Source: W0P28-013 sp963659365
GTDB taxonomy: Bacteria; Bacteroidota; Bacteroidia; Bacteroidales; Paludibacteraceae
NCBI GenBank assembly: GCA_963659365.1
Contig: CAVKTI010000005.1
Coordinates: forward strand, 1-64,000
Length of the DNA stretch: 64,000 nt
Direction of reading: 5' to 3'
The translations under genes were made by a program, and so were the position numbers. The stretch's first letter is position 1. The number at the start of each line of letters is the position of its first letter. Shown here one piece after another: positions 7,250-22,200 of this stretch. The notes beneath the pieces are model-generated. The model made no database searches. It saw nothing but the letters and a program-made list of their open reading frames with translations, and was not told where the DNA came from.

Positions 7250-10200
7250 CTATTGTACTACAAATTTCTCGGTGATAACCTCGCCGCTCTGCATGCTGAT
7301 ACGCACCATGTAAACGCCTGCTGGGTAGTCGATAACGATGCCATTTTCGGCTTCAACCTTGTCGTTGGTGTAGAGCGTGCGGCCGATAGCATCGACAATC
7401 TCGATGCGTGAGCCAAACAGCACATCGGTAGAGAACGGCAGTACCACACGCAGCGTCTGGTGGCGTTTCAGCGGGTTGGGCGAGATGGCCACACTCTGCT
7501 TGTTGTCGTACGACTTGACGCACGATGTAACTGACGAATTGGCATTGCGGTAGGCCACCACATAGTAGTCGCCGCTGAAGCCGCCCAGTTCGGAGTAGTA
7601 CTGCGATTGTGCGCCCGTAATGCGTTCGCCGTTCTTGTACCACTGATAGGTTACAAACTCGTTGTTTTGGTCGTTACATATCAGCACATCGTCCCAAATC
7701 TCCTCTACCATATCTTCGCCTACGCTGAACGAGAGGTCGTAGAAGCCGCTTTCGCAGCCGTTGCCGTTGGTGAGCGACACACGCACTTTGTAGATGCCTG
7801 TGGGCACATTGCTCGGCAAATCGATGTAGATTTGGTTGCTGCTAATGGCACCATCAATCACATTTTGGAAGCCTACGGCCAACGCCTCGTCGCTAAAGTC
7901 GAGCGTGTAGAGTGTGGGCATTCCGCCTGTAACGGTGAACGGCAGCAGTGCGTGGCGGTCGCCGCGGCACGATGGCGGCGGTGTGGAGAACTTAACGCCC
8001 GGCGTTACGCTCTGCGCCACGGTCATCTGTCCAGAGCCAACAACAGCCCACGGTGTAAGCACATCGACAAAGTAGGTGCCCAGTTGCGCCACATTTACGG
8101 TGTCTTCTTGGCTGATGACATTGCCTGCGTAGGTCCATGTGAACTGATAGCCTCCTGCCAGCGAGCAGCCATCGACCCAGAGTTTGGCCGACTGTCCCGA
8201 GCAGACAAAGGCAAGCCCAAGCACCACAGGTTTGAACTCCTGCACAGTTACCGACACGGTGATGGTGGTTTCGCAGCCAGCATCGTTCATGGCGGTGAGT
8301 TTGCAGTTGTAGATGCCTGCCGTATCGCGTTTGAACTCGTAGAAGTACTTGCGCGACACTTCACGCCCGTTCTCGTCGTACCAAGTGTACGACAGGGTCT
8401 TGTCCTTGGCTTCGAGGCGAATGGTCTGCTGTTCGTAGCAGATGGTATCGCCCACCATTGGTTCGGGTTGCGGTTTCACACGGAGATCGACCTTGATGGT
8501 GTCGCTCGTATCTTCGCAGTTGAGTGCGTTGCGCCCAATTGCCCAGTAGGAGATAATCGTGTCGTGTTCGTAGTTCGGAATCAGCACAGTGATGGCTGGT
8601 TTCACCTCGCCAGTGCTCCAGCGATAGGTAACCGCATCGGCGTGTTTGCCAGTGAGCGTTACTGTAGCACCTGCGCAAACATCGCGTTTGCCGTCGTTCA
8701 CCACAATTTCGCCGCCCTTATTGTCGGGGTTCGGCAACACATGAATCTTGACACTGCCGATGCTCTTGCAGTCGGTGCCGTAACTCTTGTTGGCACTCGA
8801 TGCTGCTTCGACATACCATGTCTGCGACTCTGTCGGTGCATTTATCTGTATGGCCGACGGTTTGTTCGACTGCTTTTCGCCAGTTTCTTGACAGTACCAG
8901 TTGTAGGTGCTTTCCGACGAGCCTGTTACACGCAGCGTTACCTTGCTGGTGCTGCCAGCGCAGATAGCCAGCGAATCGGTAGTGCCATTGGCCGTTACGG
9001 TCAGTTTGTCCATCGGCACCACTTTCACGGTGAAGTTGCTCGTTACACTGCAACCGCTCAGGTTGGTTACCGTCAGCGTGTAGGTGGTGGTGCTGGTCGG
9101 TTTCACAGCGATAGCCTGCCCCGAATAGGTTTGTCCATCGGTGTCGCGCCACGAGTAGCGATTGTCGCCCGTTGCACTGCCTGTGAGGGTAATCTCCTTG
9201 CCTTGGCAGATAGTGGCTTCGGGTGGGTTGGTCTTGGTGTTATAGCCCGTGAAATCGCCGCCTGTAGGCGTAATAGTTGCGCCACTCGGTTTCTTGTTCA
9301 CAGTAACATCGATGAATATGCGTCGGCTGCAACCAGCATCGTTGTAGAAGTCGCAGTAGTACTCCCATTCACCTTCGGACGATTGTGTATGACTGAAGAT
9401 GTTGCTCGTGCTGTTCTGCATCTCTTTCGCCTTCGAATTGGTTCGGTCGTATTCGCCGAATACATACCTTGTGTAGCCAGCGGTGGCCTCGATTTCAAAT
9501 TTCGTATCGATGCAGGCGTTGGCGGTCGAGTCGAGCGACGAAACGACGCGCAGGTCGCTGTTGCGCACATCTGGCACAGCATTCACACGCACGGTGTGCG
9601 TTACTGGTGTCGAAGCGCACTCCTTCTTGTTGGCGGTGTGGTATGCCGTCACGGTAAACTTAAATTCACCCGCTTTTTGCGGTGCAAATTTGAGCGGATT
9701 GCCCGTGAAGGTGTTGGCAGCACCATCAACCTCGTAGTTCCAAACAAATCGTGTATTGTTCTTCTCGTAAGGTGTCGATGTGGCTGTCAGCGTAACGGTG
9801 TCGCCGCCTGCCGTTTCCAAGCAGAGCGATGTTGCGCCGTCGATGCGCACCACAGGATTCGGGTTCACCAAAATCGTGCGTTTCACGGTGTGTACACAGC
9901 CGCCAAAGTTGGTAACCTTCACATAGTAGGTGGTGGTTTTCAGCGGTTTCACTGTGATTTCGCGGGCGTTGTTGTCGGCGTTGGCCGCATAAACGGTGCC
10001 TTGGTCGTCGCTCCATGCGTAGTTGGTGCGTGTCTGCTCGGCGGCGGTGAGTGTTACCGCTTCGCCAGCGCAGATGTACTCATCGTCGGGCAGGAGTGTG
10101 CCGTCGCTGGTGGTGGCAGCAATGGTAACGCTGGTAGGCGCGTCCATTATCTGCACGGTGTGCGTTGCCGTTACTGGGCACTGCAAATCGGACAACAGCG

Positions 10201-13200
10201 TGGTGGTGTTTTCGACAGTTACCGTGTATTGGTGTATCGACACTGCGTCGGTACCGAGCGTCAGTTCGGCCAAATCGCCAAGGTCGTTGCCCGCCTCATC
10301 GTTCCAAGTGATGTTGTAGTAGAGGTCGTCGATGACGGTGCCATCTTCCTGCACCACTTTCAGCGTAATGTCGGGCGTGCTGTTCAAGCAGGCTACCGAG
10401 TACCCTGTTTCGGAATCGATGGTAGCGGACGACACAATTTTGATTCGTGGCGTTGCCATCACATCGATAGTGTAGGTGGCAAAGCGTGTGCAGCCCGTTT
10501 CTAAGTTCTTGATTTCGAGCGTATAGGTGGTTTTGCTCGATGGCGATACCCACACTTCGTTCGGTTTTTCGGTAACGGTAATGTCAGCATCGTCCTGATT
10601 TTGCGAGTACCACTTGTACGAGAATAGTTTGCCCGACAGCGCAGTGCCCTGCAAGCGAATAAGACGATTCGGGCAAACCTGCTGACCCAGTGTCAGTGGG
10701 TTGTTGGCGTTATCAAACGCAACAATCGTCGGCACAGGCAGCGGTTTCACCGTTACCGTGAACTTGAGGTTCGTCGGGTCGGCTTGGCAGTGGCTTGCTG
10801 CGTCCTCTACCACCACTTCGTAGTTGTAGATGGTGTCGTTTTCGTTACCTACAGAACCCATTGGGCGGTCGGTAAGCGTGGCAGCGGTTTCGCTCAGTGC
10901 TACGCCATTACGCAACCATGTGTATTTCAAATCGGCGGCGTTGGTGCCATCGAGCGGTTTCACCGACAAGGTTATCGGGTCGCCAGCGCAGTAAATGGCA
11001 TCATCGGCAAGCGATTTTTCGAGCGTTACCTGCGGAATCTGTTTCACCACAATGGTGGTATCGACACTGCGCAAACACTTCGTAGATTTGTTGAGAACCG
11101 TGTACATGTAGGTGGTGGTAACAGTTGGGGTTACCTTCAACTCTTGCGCCGAACCCATCGACTTGCCTTCTGCATACCACAGATAACGGTAGGTAACAGC
11201 ATCGTGCGGTTGGTCTTCGGTGGCTTTCAGCGTAACGGTTGTCCCAGCACAGACGATGTTGGTGCCGCCCTCAATCTCGATACTCGGCACAGGCATATTG
11301 TTTACCGTTACCGTCGCCATAAGGTCTTCTTTGACCGTTGCACAACCTGTGGCATCGTTGGTAACAATGACATGGTACTTGGCATCTCTTTCTGGCGTAT
11401 CGGTGTAGCGCGCCGTGTTGTTGGGTTGTTGTATATCGTCTTTGTACCACTCGAACGAGAGTCCGTCCAAAGTGCCATCGACACGGAACTCGACTGGCTG
11501 ACCGCCACAAATGAGCGTATCTTTGGCCAGCGTGTTGCTACCCGTAACGAGGCGCACATTGGGTTTCTTGTTCACGGTTATCGTTATCTGTCCCGTGCGC
11601 GAGCAACTCGTAATTGGGTCGGTAATCGTATACGAGTAGGTGGTGTTCTCTTTCGGCTTTACATAGATTTGCAGACCGCTTTGACCATTCACCGCATTGC
11701 CGTATGCATCGAGTTCGCCTGTTACGCTCGATTCCCATCGGTAGGTAAATGTGGCAGCATCTTGCGTCTTTTCTTTCGCAGCAATAGTCAATTCTTCTGT
11801 ACCTTCGCACATAGGCGAACTACCTGCTGTTATTTCGATGGCGGGATCTGGCACAAAGAGCATTTTCACCTCCTTCTCGAGCGTAATCGGGCAGTCGTAG
11901 CCCTTGCGGCGCACCTCTACTTTGTAAAGGGTGGTTTCGTTGCCTGTTACATTTGGTATCGAGGTCTTGTTTTCCCAGTCAGGAACTTCGCCTTTGTGCG
12001 TCCACCACTTGGTAGTGAGTTCGTATGCCTCTGTGGTGTTCACATTCAGCGTGAATGGGTCACCAGCGCAGATGGTGCCATCGTCGCGTACCGTGGTCGG
12101 GTATTTCACCTCGAGCGTAGCCTTCGGCAGCAGGTTCACAGTGATGCGCAGCGTATCGGAGCGCGAGCAGAGCGTGGCCTTGTTGGTTACAGTGTAGGTG
12201 TAGGTAGTGGTAATGGTCGGATTAACCGTGATATTCCCGATTGTCGGGTTCGCGATAACCTCATTCACATTGCTACTGGTCCACAAGTAATCGTATTTGA
12301 GAGGCTCTTGTGCTTCTTGCGCTTTCAATTCTACGCCCTTGCCTTCGCAAATGGTGGTGATGTCGCCCACGCTGTAGATTTTCGGACTTTGCACAGGACT
12401 AACCACAATTTCGGTGTCGAGTTTCAAGTCGCACAGCGCATTCATTACCGTTACCGAGTATTCGGTGGTTGCGTCGGGCGCATCTTTCACTGCCAGTTTG
12501 TCGGCCCAGTCGGCCATCGAGTTGCCGCCCTTGAGCCACAGCGTGGTCAAGCCGTCGGTGTCGCCCACCAGACGCAGTGTTACCGAGTCGGTTTGGCAAA
12601 TGCGGTTGTCCACAGCACCTTCGGGATAAGCAACTACCAGCCTTACATTCGGCCGTTTGTTCACGGTGATAGCAATGCTGTCGGAGCGCGAGCAGCCTGT
12701 CTTCGGGTCGGTTACTGTGTAGTAGTAGGTGGTCGAACTGGTCGGATATACCGTCAGTGTCCGTTGGGTAGAATCGGTAAATACTTCGCCTGCTGGTACC
12801 GATGTCCAGAGGTAGTTGTAGTCCGCTTCTTGTGGCAGTTTGCCGCCCAATTCTACTGGCGTACCAGCGCAGTTCACCCGCTCGCCAGTGCGAATCTCGA
12901 GCGTTGGGTCGGGCAGGTAGAGCACAGTCAGGTCGTAGTTGAGTACTATCGGGCACTCAGCGTTTTTCACCGTAATTTCGTACGATTCGTTCACTTGCGG
13001 CTCGTAGTTGCGTATCACAAACTGGTCTGCCCACTCGCCCACAACAGTGCCGTTGCGTTTCCACTGCACGCTCAAACCATCGACAGTATTGTAGAGCGTA
13101 TCGACTATCTGCAAGTCGATAGTTTCGCCTCGGCAGATGGTGTCTTTGGCGGCAGCATCGCGGCCATTGACTTGCAGTTTCACTGCTGGGCGCGGCTTCA

Positions 13201-16200
13201 CTGTGATGGTCTTCGTAACCGAGCGTTCGCAGCCCATAGCGTTGGCTATCACCAGTTTGTAGGTGGTTGTCTGCTGCGGGAAATGCGTCGCCAGTTGGTT
13301 GTTTTTCAGTATGATGGTGTCGTTGCCATCTTTGGTGGTAGCGTACCATGTCATCGGGTAGTCGGTAAAGTTGTAGTCATCCTTCGAATTTCGACCATAC
13401 AGTGCCACTTGGTCGCCCTCGCAGATGGTTTCGGTAGTGCCACTGGCAAGGTCTATCTTCGGCTCTGGCACGGCACTCACCTTCAACTTGCGTGTGATAA
13501 TCGTATCGCACTTAAAGTTGGTGGCCTTGGCGTAGTAGATGTATTCGCCTTCGGTTGGTGTGTCGCTGTAGGTAGCGCCGCCAGTCTGTTCGCCCAACTT
13601 GTTGTTGAAGTTGTCGTACTTGGTCCAAACAATGGTGTAATCGCTAAGCGGCGTGGTGGAACTCAAGCCCGTCATTTCGAGCGTATAGGTTTCGCCCTCG
13701 CACAGTTGTTCGCTTGGCGTATTAACCTCTACCTGCGGCATTGCTCGTACCACCACGGTGGTATCCGCCGTGCGGCGGCAACCCGAATTGTTGTCGATCA
13801 TGTAGAAAGTGTAGGTTTCTGTGGTGGTCGGCGTTATCTTCAGATCTTTGTTGTTCTTGGTCAGCGTGTCGGTGTCGTGCAGCCAGCCGTAGGTGTAGTA
13901 GAGTGTGCTCCAGTTGCGTTCTTCGGTTGTAGCAGCGAGCCACACCTCTTGTCCAGCGCAGATAGTGTCTTTGTTCGAGCCAGGGAATGTAATCGACGGT
14001 TTCGGCACGGCGTTCACACGCAATTTGCGTACAATAGTGGTGTCGCACTTGCCATTGTCGATGGTAACTCTGTACTCGTATTGGCTCTTGATTGGATAGT
14101 CGGTGATAGTATTCACGCCGTTTTTCGTCCAGCCTGGCACAAGCGTACCGTTGTCGTACTTCTGCCACGATATGCCGTAGCCATCGGCACCTTGCAGCGT
14201 AAGTGTGAACGGTTCATCTTCGCAAATCACCTGATTATCAGGTTCTACAATGCTCACTTGCGGAATCTGATTCACCACAATGACGGTGTCGTACTTGTCG
14301 ATGCAGTGGTTCGTAAGGTCTTCTATCGCCAGTGTGTAGATAGTGGTTTCGCGCGGTTTCACGGTTATCTCTTTCTGATTTACCGATGTCGAAATCGTGT
14401 CGTGGCCCACTTTCCAAACAAAGTTCACATCGCCTGCTGCGAAACGCTTTTCGTCGTTATTGGCACGCAGCGTAACCTCTACTCCTTGGCAGATGGTGTC
14501 GGTGGTCGTGCCCAAAATCTGAATCGACGGTTTCGGCACGCGTACCACGGTAAGCGTGTGTTCTAGCACGGTCTTGCACCCTGTAGTCTGGTTGGTGAGT
14601 GTAGCGCGGTAGATATACGGGGAGGCATCGGGTTTATCGGTAATGCTCGTTCTGCCGTCCCAAGCCGATACATCTACAACCGTGCCGTTGCGCAGTTTTT
14701 CCCATACAATGGTCTGCCCAGTTACATCGCCCTCGATAGCGAGCGCAAAGCCGTCGGTTTCGCAAATCGTTGTGGGCGCAGTGCCAAAGTTCACCTTCGC
14801 TTGCGGATTGACATAGATAATCTGCTGCACTTCTTTGGTGCAACCAGTCTTCACATCGGTAACAGTAAGCGTGTAGGTGGTGGTTACCGCTGGTTTCACG
14901 CTTATCTCTTGCTGATTGGCGTTGTCGATGGTTGCGCCCGTGTTGTTGACCCACGCGTAGGTGTAGGTGCTGCCAGTAGGCGCATCGGAGGCGCGCAAGG
15001 TTACCTCGGTGCCTTCGCAAATCTGATTACCGGGCGTTACCGATTCGATGTAAGCATTCGGGCGTGCCGATACATAAATCCAGATAGTGTCGCGCTCTAC
15101 GCAGTTGGCTTCGTTGTACACATCTACCCAATAGATGTAGGTGTTCACGGAGTTGTAGATAGGCGTGGTTATCTGTTGCGATTCGGCGGTGGTGCTCCAT
15201 TTGAACTTGGTGCCGCCAGTGGCTTCGAGTATCAGACTTTCGCCCACGCAAATGGTGTCGGTAGCCATCTGTTTGCCATTGATTTTGGCTATCGGTTTGG
15301 CAAATGCCAATATCTTGTGGCATACCTCTTTGCCTTTGCATGTGTTGGCATCGACCGAGGTTACACAGTATTCGGTGCTATCGGCAGTGTTGGTCGGATA
15401 AACCCACACTTTGCTATTGTTGACCGAACCGCGGTCGGTGGCCTCTTTCCATGTGCCGCCTGTCCAACTGTAGGTGTTGGCAGTGCCATTGGCATCTTCA
15501 ACGCTCAACAGCACGCTGTCGCCTACGCACACTTGCGTATTGCCAGTGATTTTCAGTTTCGGCAGCGGATTGACGGTAACCGTGTATTCCACTTTTTCGA
15601 CGCAGTTGTTCTGGTTCGTCAGTGCAACGCTGTATGTTGTTGTGGCGGTCAGTGCTTTGATAGTGCGTGTAGGATTGGTCGAGCCGTCGTCCCATACCAC
15701 AGTGCAGGTGCCACCAGCAAGGTCGGAGGCGGTCAGCACCACATCGTCGCCTTCACAAATCGGGTTGTGGTCGGCAGCAATCTGCGGTTTCGGTGCATCG
15801 AGAATAGTAACCTGATGCCCCGGATTTACTGTGAAGGCACAGCCCTTGTCGTTGTAAACGGTCAGATAGTAGGTGTTTTCGGCTGCCGTTGGCCATACCG
15901 TAACGCTCGATGTGGTGGCGAATGGCGTTGTCGGGTTGGCGTTAGTTGTCCATTCGTAGCGCGCCACATTCACTGGATTATCGGCTTGCAGTTGCAGCGA
16001 CTGCCCTTCGCAAACCTGTCCGTCGCCTTTAATCGCTACCGATGGCTTCTCGCTTACAGGCACTTCCACGCTGCCCGAAGCGGTGCAACCCTCTTGCGTA
16101 GTTACCTCCACAATGTAGGTGCGTGTGGCAGTGATGTTGGCTTTCGGCACAGTGATAGCATCGGCCGTACCAAGAATGGTGGTCGGGTCGTCGGCGGCAT

Positions 16201-19200
16201 ACCACTTGTAGTCTTTGAACGGACGCCCTTCCGAGTCGGTGTTGGCGGTGGTCAAGTTTAGGTCGTCCTCGCTCACGCCCGCTGCATCGAGGCAGATGAG
16301 TGCTGGTGCAGGTGTAATCGTAGGCTGTTGCTGCGGAATAACAGTTACGGTAACCGTTTCCGTAGTCGAGCAGCCAAGCGGTGCAGGCGTTTTTGCCGTA
16401 ACGGTGTAGGTGGTCGTAGTGGTTGGACTAACCTTTACCACATCGCCACTGGCACCACCGCCGCCGTTGTCGCTTGTCCATGTGATGGTAGTGCCTTTGG
16501 GGCAGTTGTTTTTGGCTTTCAGATAGAGTGTTGCCTCTGTTCCGAAGCAGATGGTGGTGTCGGTGCAGAGCGCCAATTCGGGCAGCGGCACGGCTTTCAG
16601 TTTGACATTGACTGTGGTGTCGCAGCCGCCCGGCATGGTTATTTGGCAACTGTATGGTTCTTCGCCAACCACTGTCGGTGTGATGGTCTGCGTGGCGGCT
16701 GTTGGGTCGGTAATGCCTACGCCTGTCCAGAGATAGGTTGCACCCGTGAGCGAAGAACCTGCTGTCGGAATCACAGAGAGTTGCTTCGCAGAACCAACGC
16801 ATACCGAATCGATGGCGTTAGCCCCTGCTATGCCATTGATAGTGAGGTCGCTCGGTTTGGCATACACGGTAACAGTAAAGGTCGCTTCGCTTTCGCAGTT
16901 GTTGTCGTAAACGGCTTTCACAATATAGACATACTCTGCCGATGGTTGGCCGTTTGGTACTTCGTCGGTAGTTTTGATACTTGCCAAGCCGTTGAATGCG
17001 GGCAGTTCCTCGCCGTTGCGTGTCCATTCGTAGTAACTCAAGTTGTTGCCTGTGGCGTTCAGCACATACGGTTTGCCAGCACAAACCTCGGTAGGTCCTT
17101 CGATGGTAACAAATTCGTTCACCTTAAGTTCGAGGGTGGCCTTCTGCTCACAGCCCGAAGCACTTGTTACAGTTACTTCGTAGGTGGTGGTGGCGGTCGG
17201 GTTCACTACTATGGCGCGTGCTGTCGAGCCAGTGTTCCACTTGTAGGTATAGGTGAGTGTCGGTGTCGATTCTGGCTCGGCGGTCAGTGTTACGCGTGTG
17301 CCAGCGCAGATGTTCGTGCCGTCGCCAGCCCCCTCGCCTGCAATTATCGATGGTGTAATCTTCGCTGCGGGCAGTGCTTCGGCAGTAATAGTGATAGTGG
17401 CATCTTGTGCGCAGCCTGCCTTATTGGTTGCTGTTACACGGTATTCGCCAGCAGCAGTTACGGTCAAATGTGCGCCCGTAGTACCGTCTTCCCAAACGAA
17501 TGTTACATCGGGATCGGGGTCAGAGGCTTCGAGTTCTATTGAGCCGCCATCGCAGATGATGTTTGCAGGCACCGATGATGTGATAGTCGGGGTCGGTTTG
17601 GGTGTAACTACCAGTTCGTACTCTTTCGGCGCGCTCTTGCAGCCGAGTTTCGTGATGGCTACCACATAGACTTTTTGCGTGTAGTCCAAATTGTTGAAGG
17701 TGTAGGTTGGTGTACCATCGCCGCCAGGCAGCAGCACAGTACCCAAGTCGTCCTCGTACCAGTTGTATTTGCCATTGATGCCTGCGCCCGAAGCGGTGAG
17801 TGTTACCGAGTTGTCGCCAGCGCAAAGCACATCGGTCGAAGCCGTAACGGTTACATCGGGCAGTGCGCTAACCACAATGTCGATAGTGGCTTCGCTGGTG
17901 CATTCGTTCACATCGGTGCAGATTACCGTGTAGGTGCTCATACCCACTACGGCAGGCGTTACAGTGATTTCTTGGGTGGTTTCGCCCGTGTTCCACTGAT
18001 ACGATACAAATGGATTCGGGGTGTTCGACACACGCAAGGTGGTGGATTCGCCCAAGCAAATCTGGGCTGGACCATCAATCTTCGGGTCTTCCAACTTATT
18101 GACGGTAATCGTGTGGTCGAGTGTGGTCGAGCAAGTGCCATCGAACACTTCGACGGTGTAGGTGGTCGTGTTTATCGGCTTAACGGTTTCGGCCAAGTTG
18201 GTGGAGTTGTTGTGCTTCCAACGGCAGGTGTAAGTGCGTCCATCGTCGGAAACAACCGTCAGGGTTGTTGCCGTTTCGGCGCAGAGCACTGTCGGTCCAT
18301 CGATGTGCGCTTTGGGCAGTTGCACTACCTGCACGGTAAATTCGGCCTCACTGGTGCAACCGTTGGCGTTGGTTGCCTCCACGGTGTAGGTGGTGGTCAG
18401 CGCAGGCGTTACGGTGATTTGCTTGGTGGTTTCGCCCGTACTCCACAAGTAAGTGTTGCCACCCGAAGCGGTCAAGGTTACCGATTCGCCACGACAAACC
18501 TTGGCAGTACCTGTGATGGCTGGTTTCGGCAAGTCGTTGACTGTTACTTTCTTCGACACATCTTTCGAACAGCCATTGGCATCGGTTACGGTTACGGTAT
18601 AGGTGGTAGTTTGCGTAGGCGTAACAGTGATTTTGCTCAATGTGCTGGCCGCGCCTTCGATTTTCTGCCACAAATACGATATACCGCCTGTGGCTTCGAG
18701 TTCAACGCTTTCGCCCAAGCAAACGGCATCTGGACCATTAATTTGCGCCGCTGGCAGGTCGTTGATATCGACTGTGAATGTTGCTGGCGTTGGATTCTTG
18801 CAAGTACCATTCGATGCCCAAACTCTATATTCTGTCTTTTTCGATGGTTTCACCGTGATAGATGGTCCTGTTTCGCCAGTGCTCCAAGTGTATGTTGCGC
18901 CATCGACATCGCTGGTAGCGGTCAGGGTTACACCGTCGCCACCTTTACACATGTTGCTTGCGCCAGTTATCTTCGGCGTTGGCAGTTTGGTAACATTGAT
19001 GGTGATGTCTTTCGAACTTTGGCAACCCGCCTTGTTGGTGGTGGTTACGGTATAGACGGTGGTTTGTGTTGGGTAAACGGTTACCGTCTGTTGCTTTTGT
19101 TGCGTTGCATCGACATTGCTGCTCCACTGATAGTATTTGGCCGCGCTTGATTGCAGTACAACCTCGCTGCCAGCGCAAACGGTAGTGGCAGATGCCGTGA

Positions 19201-22200
19201 TGGTCGGGGCAGCCACTTGTGTAACATCGACAGTGGTTTGCGCACTGCCTGTGCAGCCGTTGGCATCGGTTACGGTTACGGTGTAGGTGGTCTTTGCGGT
19301 AGGCGATACGCCAATGCTCTGCAAGTTCGGGCCTTCTTGGCCTGTACTCCAAACATAGTAACTGTAGCCAGCACCTGCACGCAAGGTGGTGGAATTACCC
19401 ACACAAATAGTCTTGTCGTCGGCAGTAAGCGTCGGCACTGGTAGTGCATTGACAGTAACAGTAACCGTCGAGGAGGCTTTGCAGTCGCCCACCGTTACAG
19501 TTACGCCATAGTCTTGCGTGGCCGATGGCGCAACAGTGATGGTTTTGGTGATTTCGCCTGTGCTCCACAGGTAACTGTCTGCGGTTGGTGCAGAAAGTGT
19601 GGTGCTGCTGCCTTTGCAGATGTTCAGATTACCGCTGATGGTGGCATCGGGTTTGCGCCCGACAGCCAGAGCGTAGGTGGTCTCTATCTTACAGTTGCTT
19701 GCGTTGTAAACCGCCACTTTGTAGGTGGTTGTGCCGTAAGCAGCATTGGTTATGGTGTAGTGTTGATCGACAGCACCTGCTATTTCGGTATTGCCTATAT
19801 ACCACTGCCATTTCACACCATCAGAAGCCGAGAGTGTAACATCGTCGCCTTCGCAGACGGTGGTCTTGTCGGCTGTGATTTTGGCAATCGGCAGCGCCAG
19901 CACCTTGATATCGACAGTGGCGGTCGCTTGGCAGTTGCCTGCACCAATCACTGTAACGGTATATTTCGTGTCGGCGGTCGGTGTAACGGTTACAGAAGCA
20001 CTGCGGCTACCGTCGTGCGCCCACAAGTAGGTGTATGTGCCTGTTGCGCCGCCCGAGGCGGTGAGTGTTATCGGGTCGCCACTGCAAACGGTGGTTACGC
20101 CTGTGTTTGTCGTGATTGTAGCCTGCGGAATCGGATTGACTTTGATAGTGCCAATGTATCGGTCGGTGCAGCCGTTGGGCAGCGTAACATCAACCCAATA
20201 GTCTTGGTCGCTTATCAGATTGTTGAATGTGGCAGTGCGATCTTTCGAACCGTTGCTCCACACATAAGTGCCACCATTGGGCCAAACGGTAAGGGTGGCA
20301 GAACTGCCAGCGCAAACCTCTTTGTCGCCCGATATGGAGATGGTCGGTTTAGGATTGACAATGACCGTAACCTGCGCTTGTGCTTCGCAGCCAGTGGCTG
20401 TAATGCGACCCGTTACTGTGAAAGTGGTGTTAGCATTGAGTGCCGCCGTGGTGTAGGTTGCACCAGTAGTGCCATCGCCCCATGTGTAGGTGTCGGCACC
20501 ATCGGCTGTGATGACGGCTTTTTCGCCAGCACAAATCTCGAAATCACCATCGAAAGTGATGACTGGTTTCGGATTGACGGTAACCGTGTGCGAAACAGGG
20601 TCGCCAGTGCAGGAGCCAGTGCGCGGCGTTACAGTGTAGGTGGTGGTGGTTACTGGTTGCACTGTGATAGACGAACCAGTTGCACCAGTACTCCATGTGT
20701 AACTTTCGGCACCCGAAACGGTAAGCGTAACCGACTTGCCTTCGCAGACAGCGGCATCGCCTGTGATAACTGCTACTGGCAGCGCATTGCGTTTAACCGT
20801 TGCCGATGTGGTCGCTTGGCAGCCGTTGGCATCGGTCAGAGTAACTTCGTAAGTGCCTTCGGCATTGATGGTGATGGTTTTGTTGGTGCTGCCTGTACTC
20901 CACAGCACAGTGCCATCGCCCACGGCCGTCAGTTGCGTGCTACCACCTTCGCAGAAGGTCAGGCTACCAGTGATGCTTACCGACGGTGCGTCGTTTACAT
21001 ATACCGTGTGGCTCAAACGCTGCGTGCAGCCGTTTGTTCCTGTAATGGTTACCCAGTAAGTGCCTGTTGTTTGAATGTTCGTGATGACTAATTTCTCACT
21101 CTCGTAGGCGTTGTCGTCCCATTTGTAGGTTTTGCCGCCGTTGGCAGTGAGCGTTACAGTTTCGCCTTTGCAAACTTTGTCAGGGCCAGCAATCGAGCCG
21201 CTTACTGGCGTTTTGTAAGTAACGATAGCCGTAGCGGTCTCTGTGCAGCCACCTTGACCAGTTACTTTAACGGTGTAAGTACCCTTTTGATAAACATCGA
21301 TGCTCTGGGTAGCAGCACCAGTATTCCACAGCCACGCCACTGCGGTCGGGTCATTCACCGTTAGGGTGGTGTAAGAGCCTTCACAAATTTCGGTAGCACC
21401 ATCGATTATTGGGTTCGGCTTTTCGTAAACCTTGACGGTAACATTGGCGGTTGCTTTGCAGCCGTTGGCGTCGGTGCCAGTTACTTCGTAGTAGGTGTCG
21501 GCGGTAGGATTAACGGTAATCGATGCTTGATTGTCGCCCAAGCCATTCGCCCAAGTGTAATTGGCTGCGCCGCTGGCGGTCAGTGTAATAGATTCGCCTT
21601 TGCAGATGGCCAATTTGCCCGTATTGCTCGAGATGTTGATTGTGGGCTGCGTATTCACTGTGATGGTTTGCGAAGCCGTGCTTTCGCAGCCATTTTTCTT
21701 ACCAGTAACGGTGTAGGTAATGTCCGATGTTACAGGCACAGTGATGCTTTGTGTGGTTGCGCCATTGCTCCATACATAAGTGGTTGCGCCTGTGGCAGTC
21801 AGGGTTACATTTTCGCCTTTACATACCGTTGTTGCCGAGGCGGTAATCGCCACTTTCGGCAGGTCGTTCACGGTGATTGTTTTCGCCACTTGTGCGCTTT
21901 GGCAGCCATTTTTGATGGCTATCACGGTGTAGTCGGTTGTCTTGTCGGGCGTTACAGTGATAGATGCGCTCGTTGTGCCGTCGCCCCACTTGTAGGTGTC
22001 GCCACCAGAGGCGGTCAGAGTTACTTGGTCGCCCACGCAAATTTCGGTCTTGTTGGCCGTGATGGCGGCTACAGGCAGCGGCGTTACGGTAACGGTTACT
22101 GTCCGTGTCGTTTTGCAGCCGTTGGCGTCGGTAGCGGTAACGGTGTAGTCGGTGGTGGCAGTGGGGCTTACCGTGATGGTTGCTCCTGTGCCAATACCGT

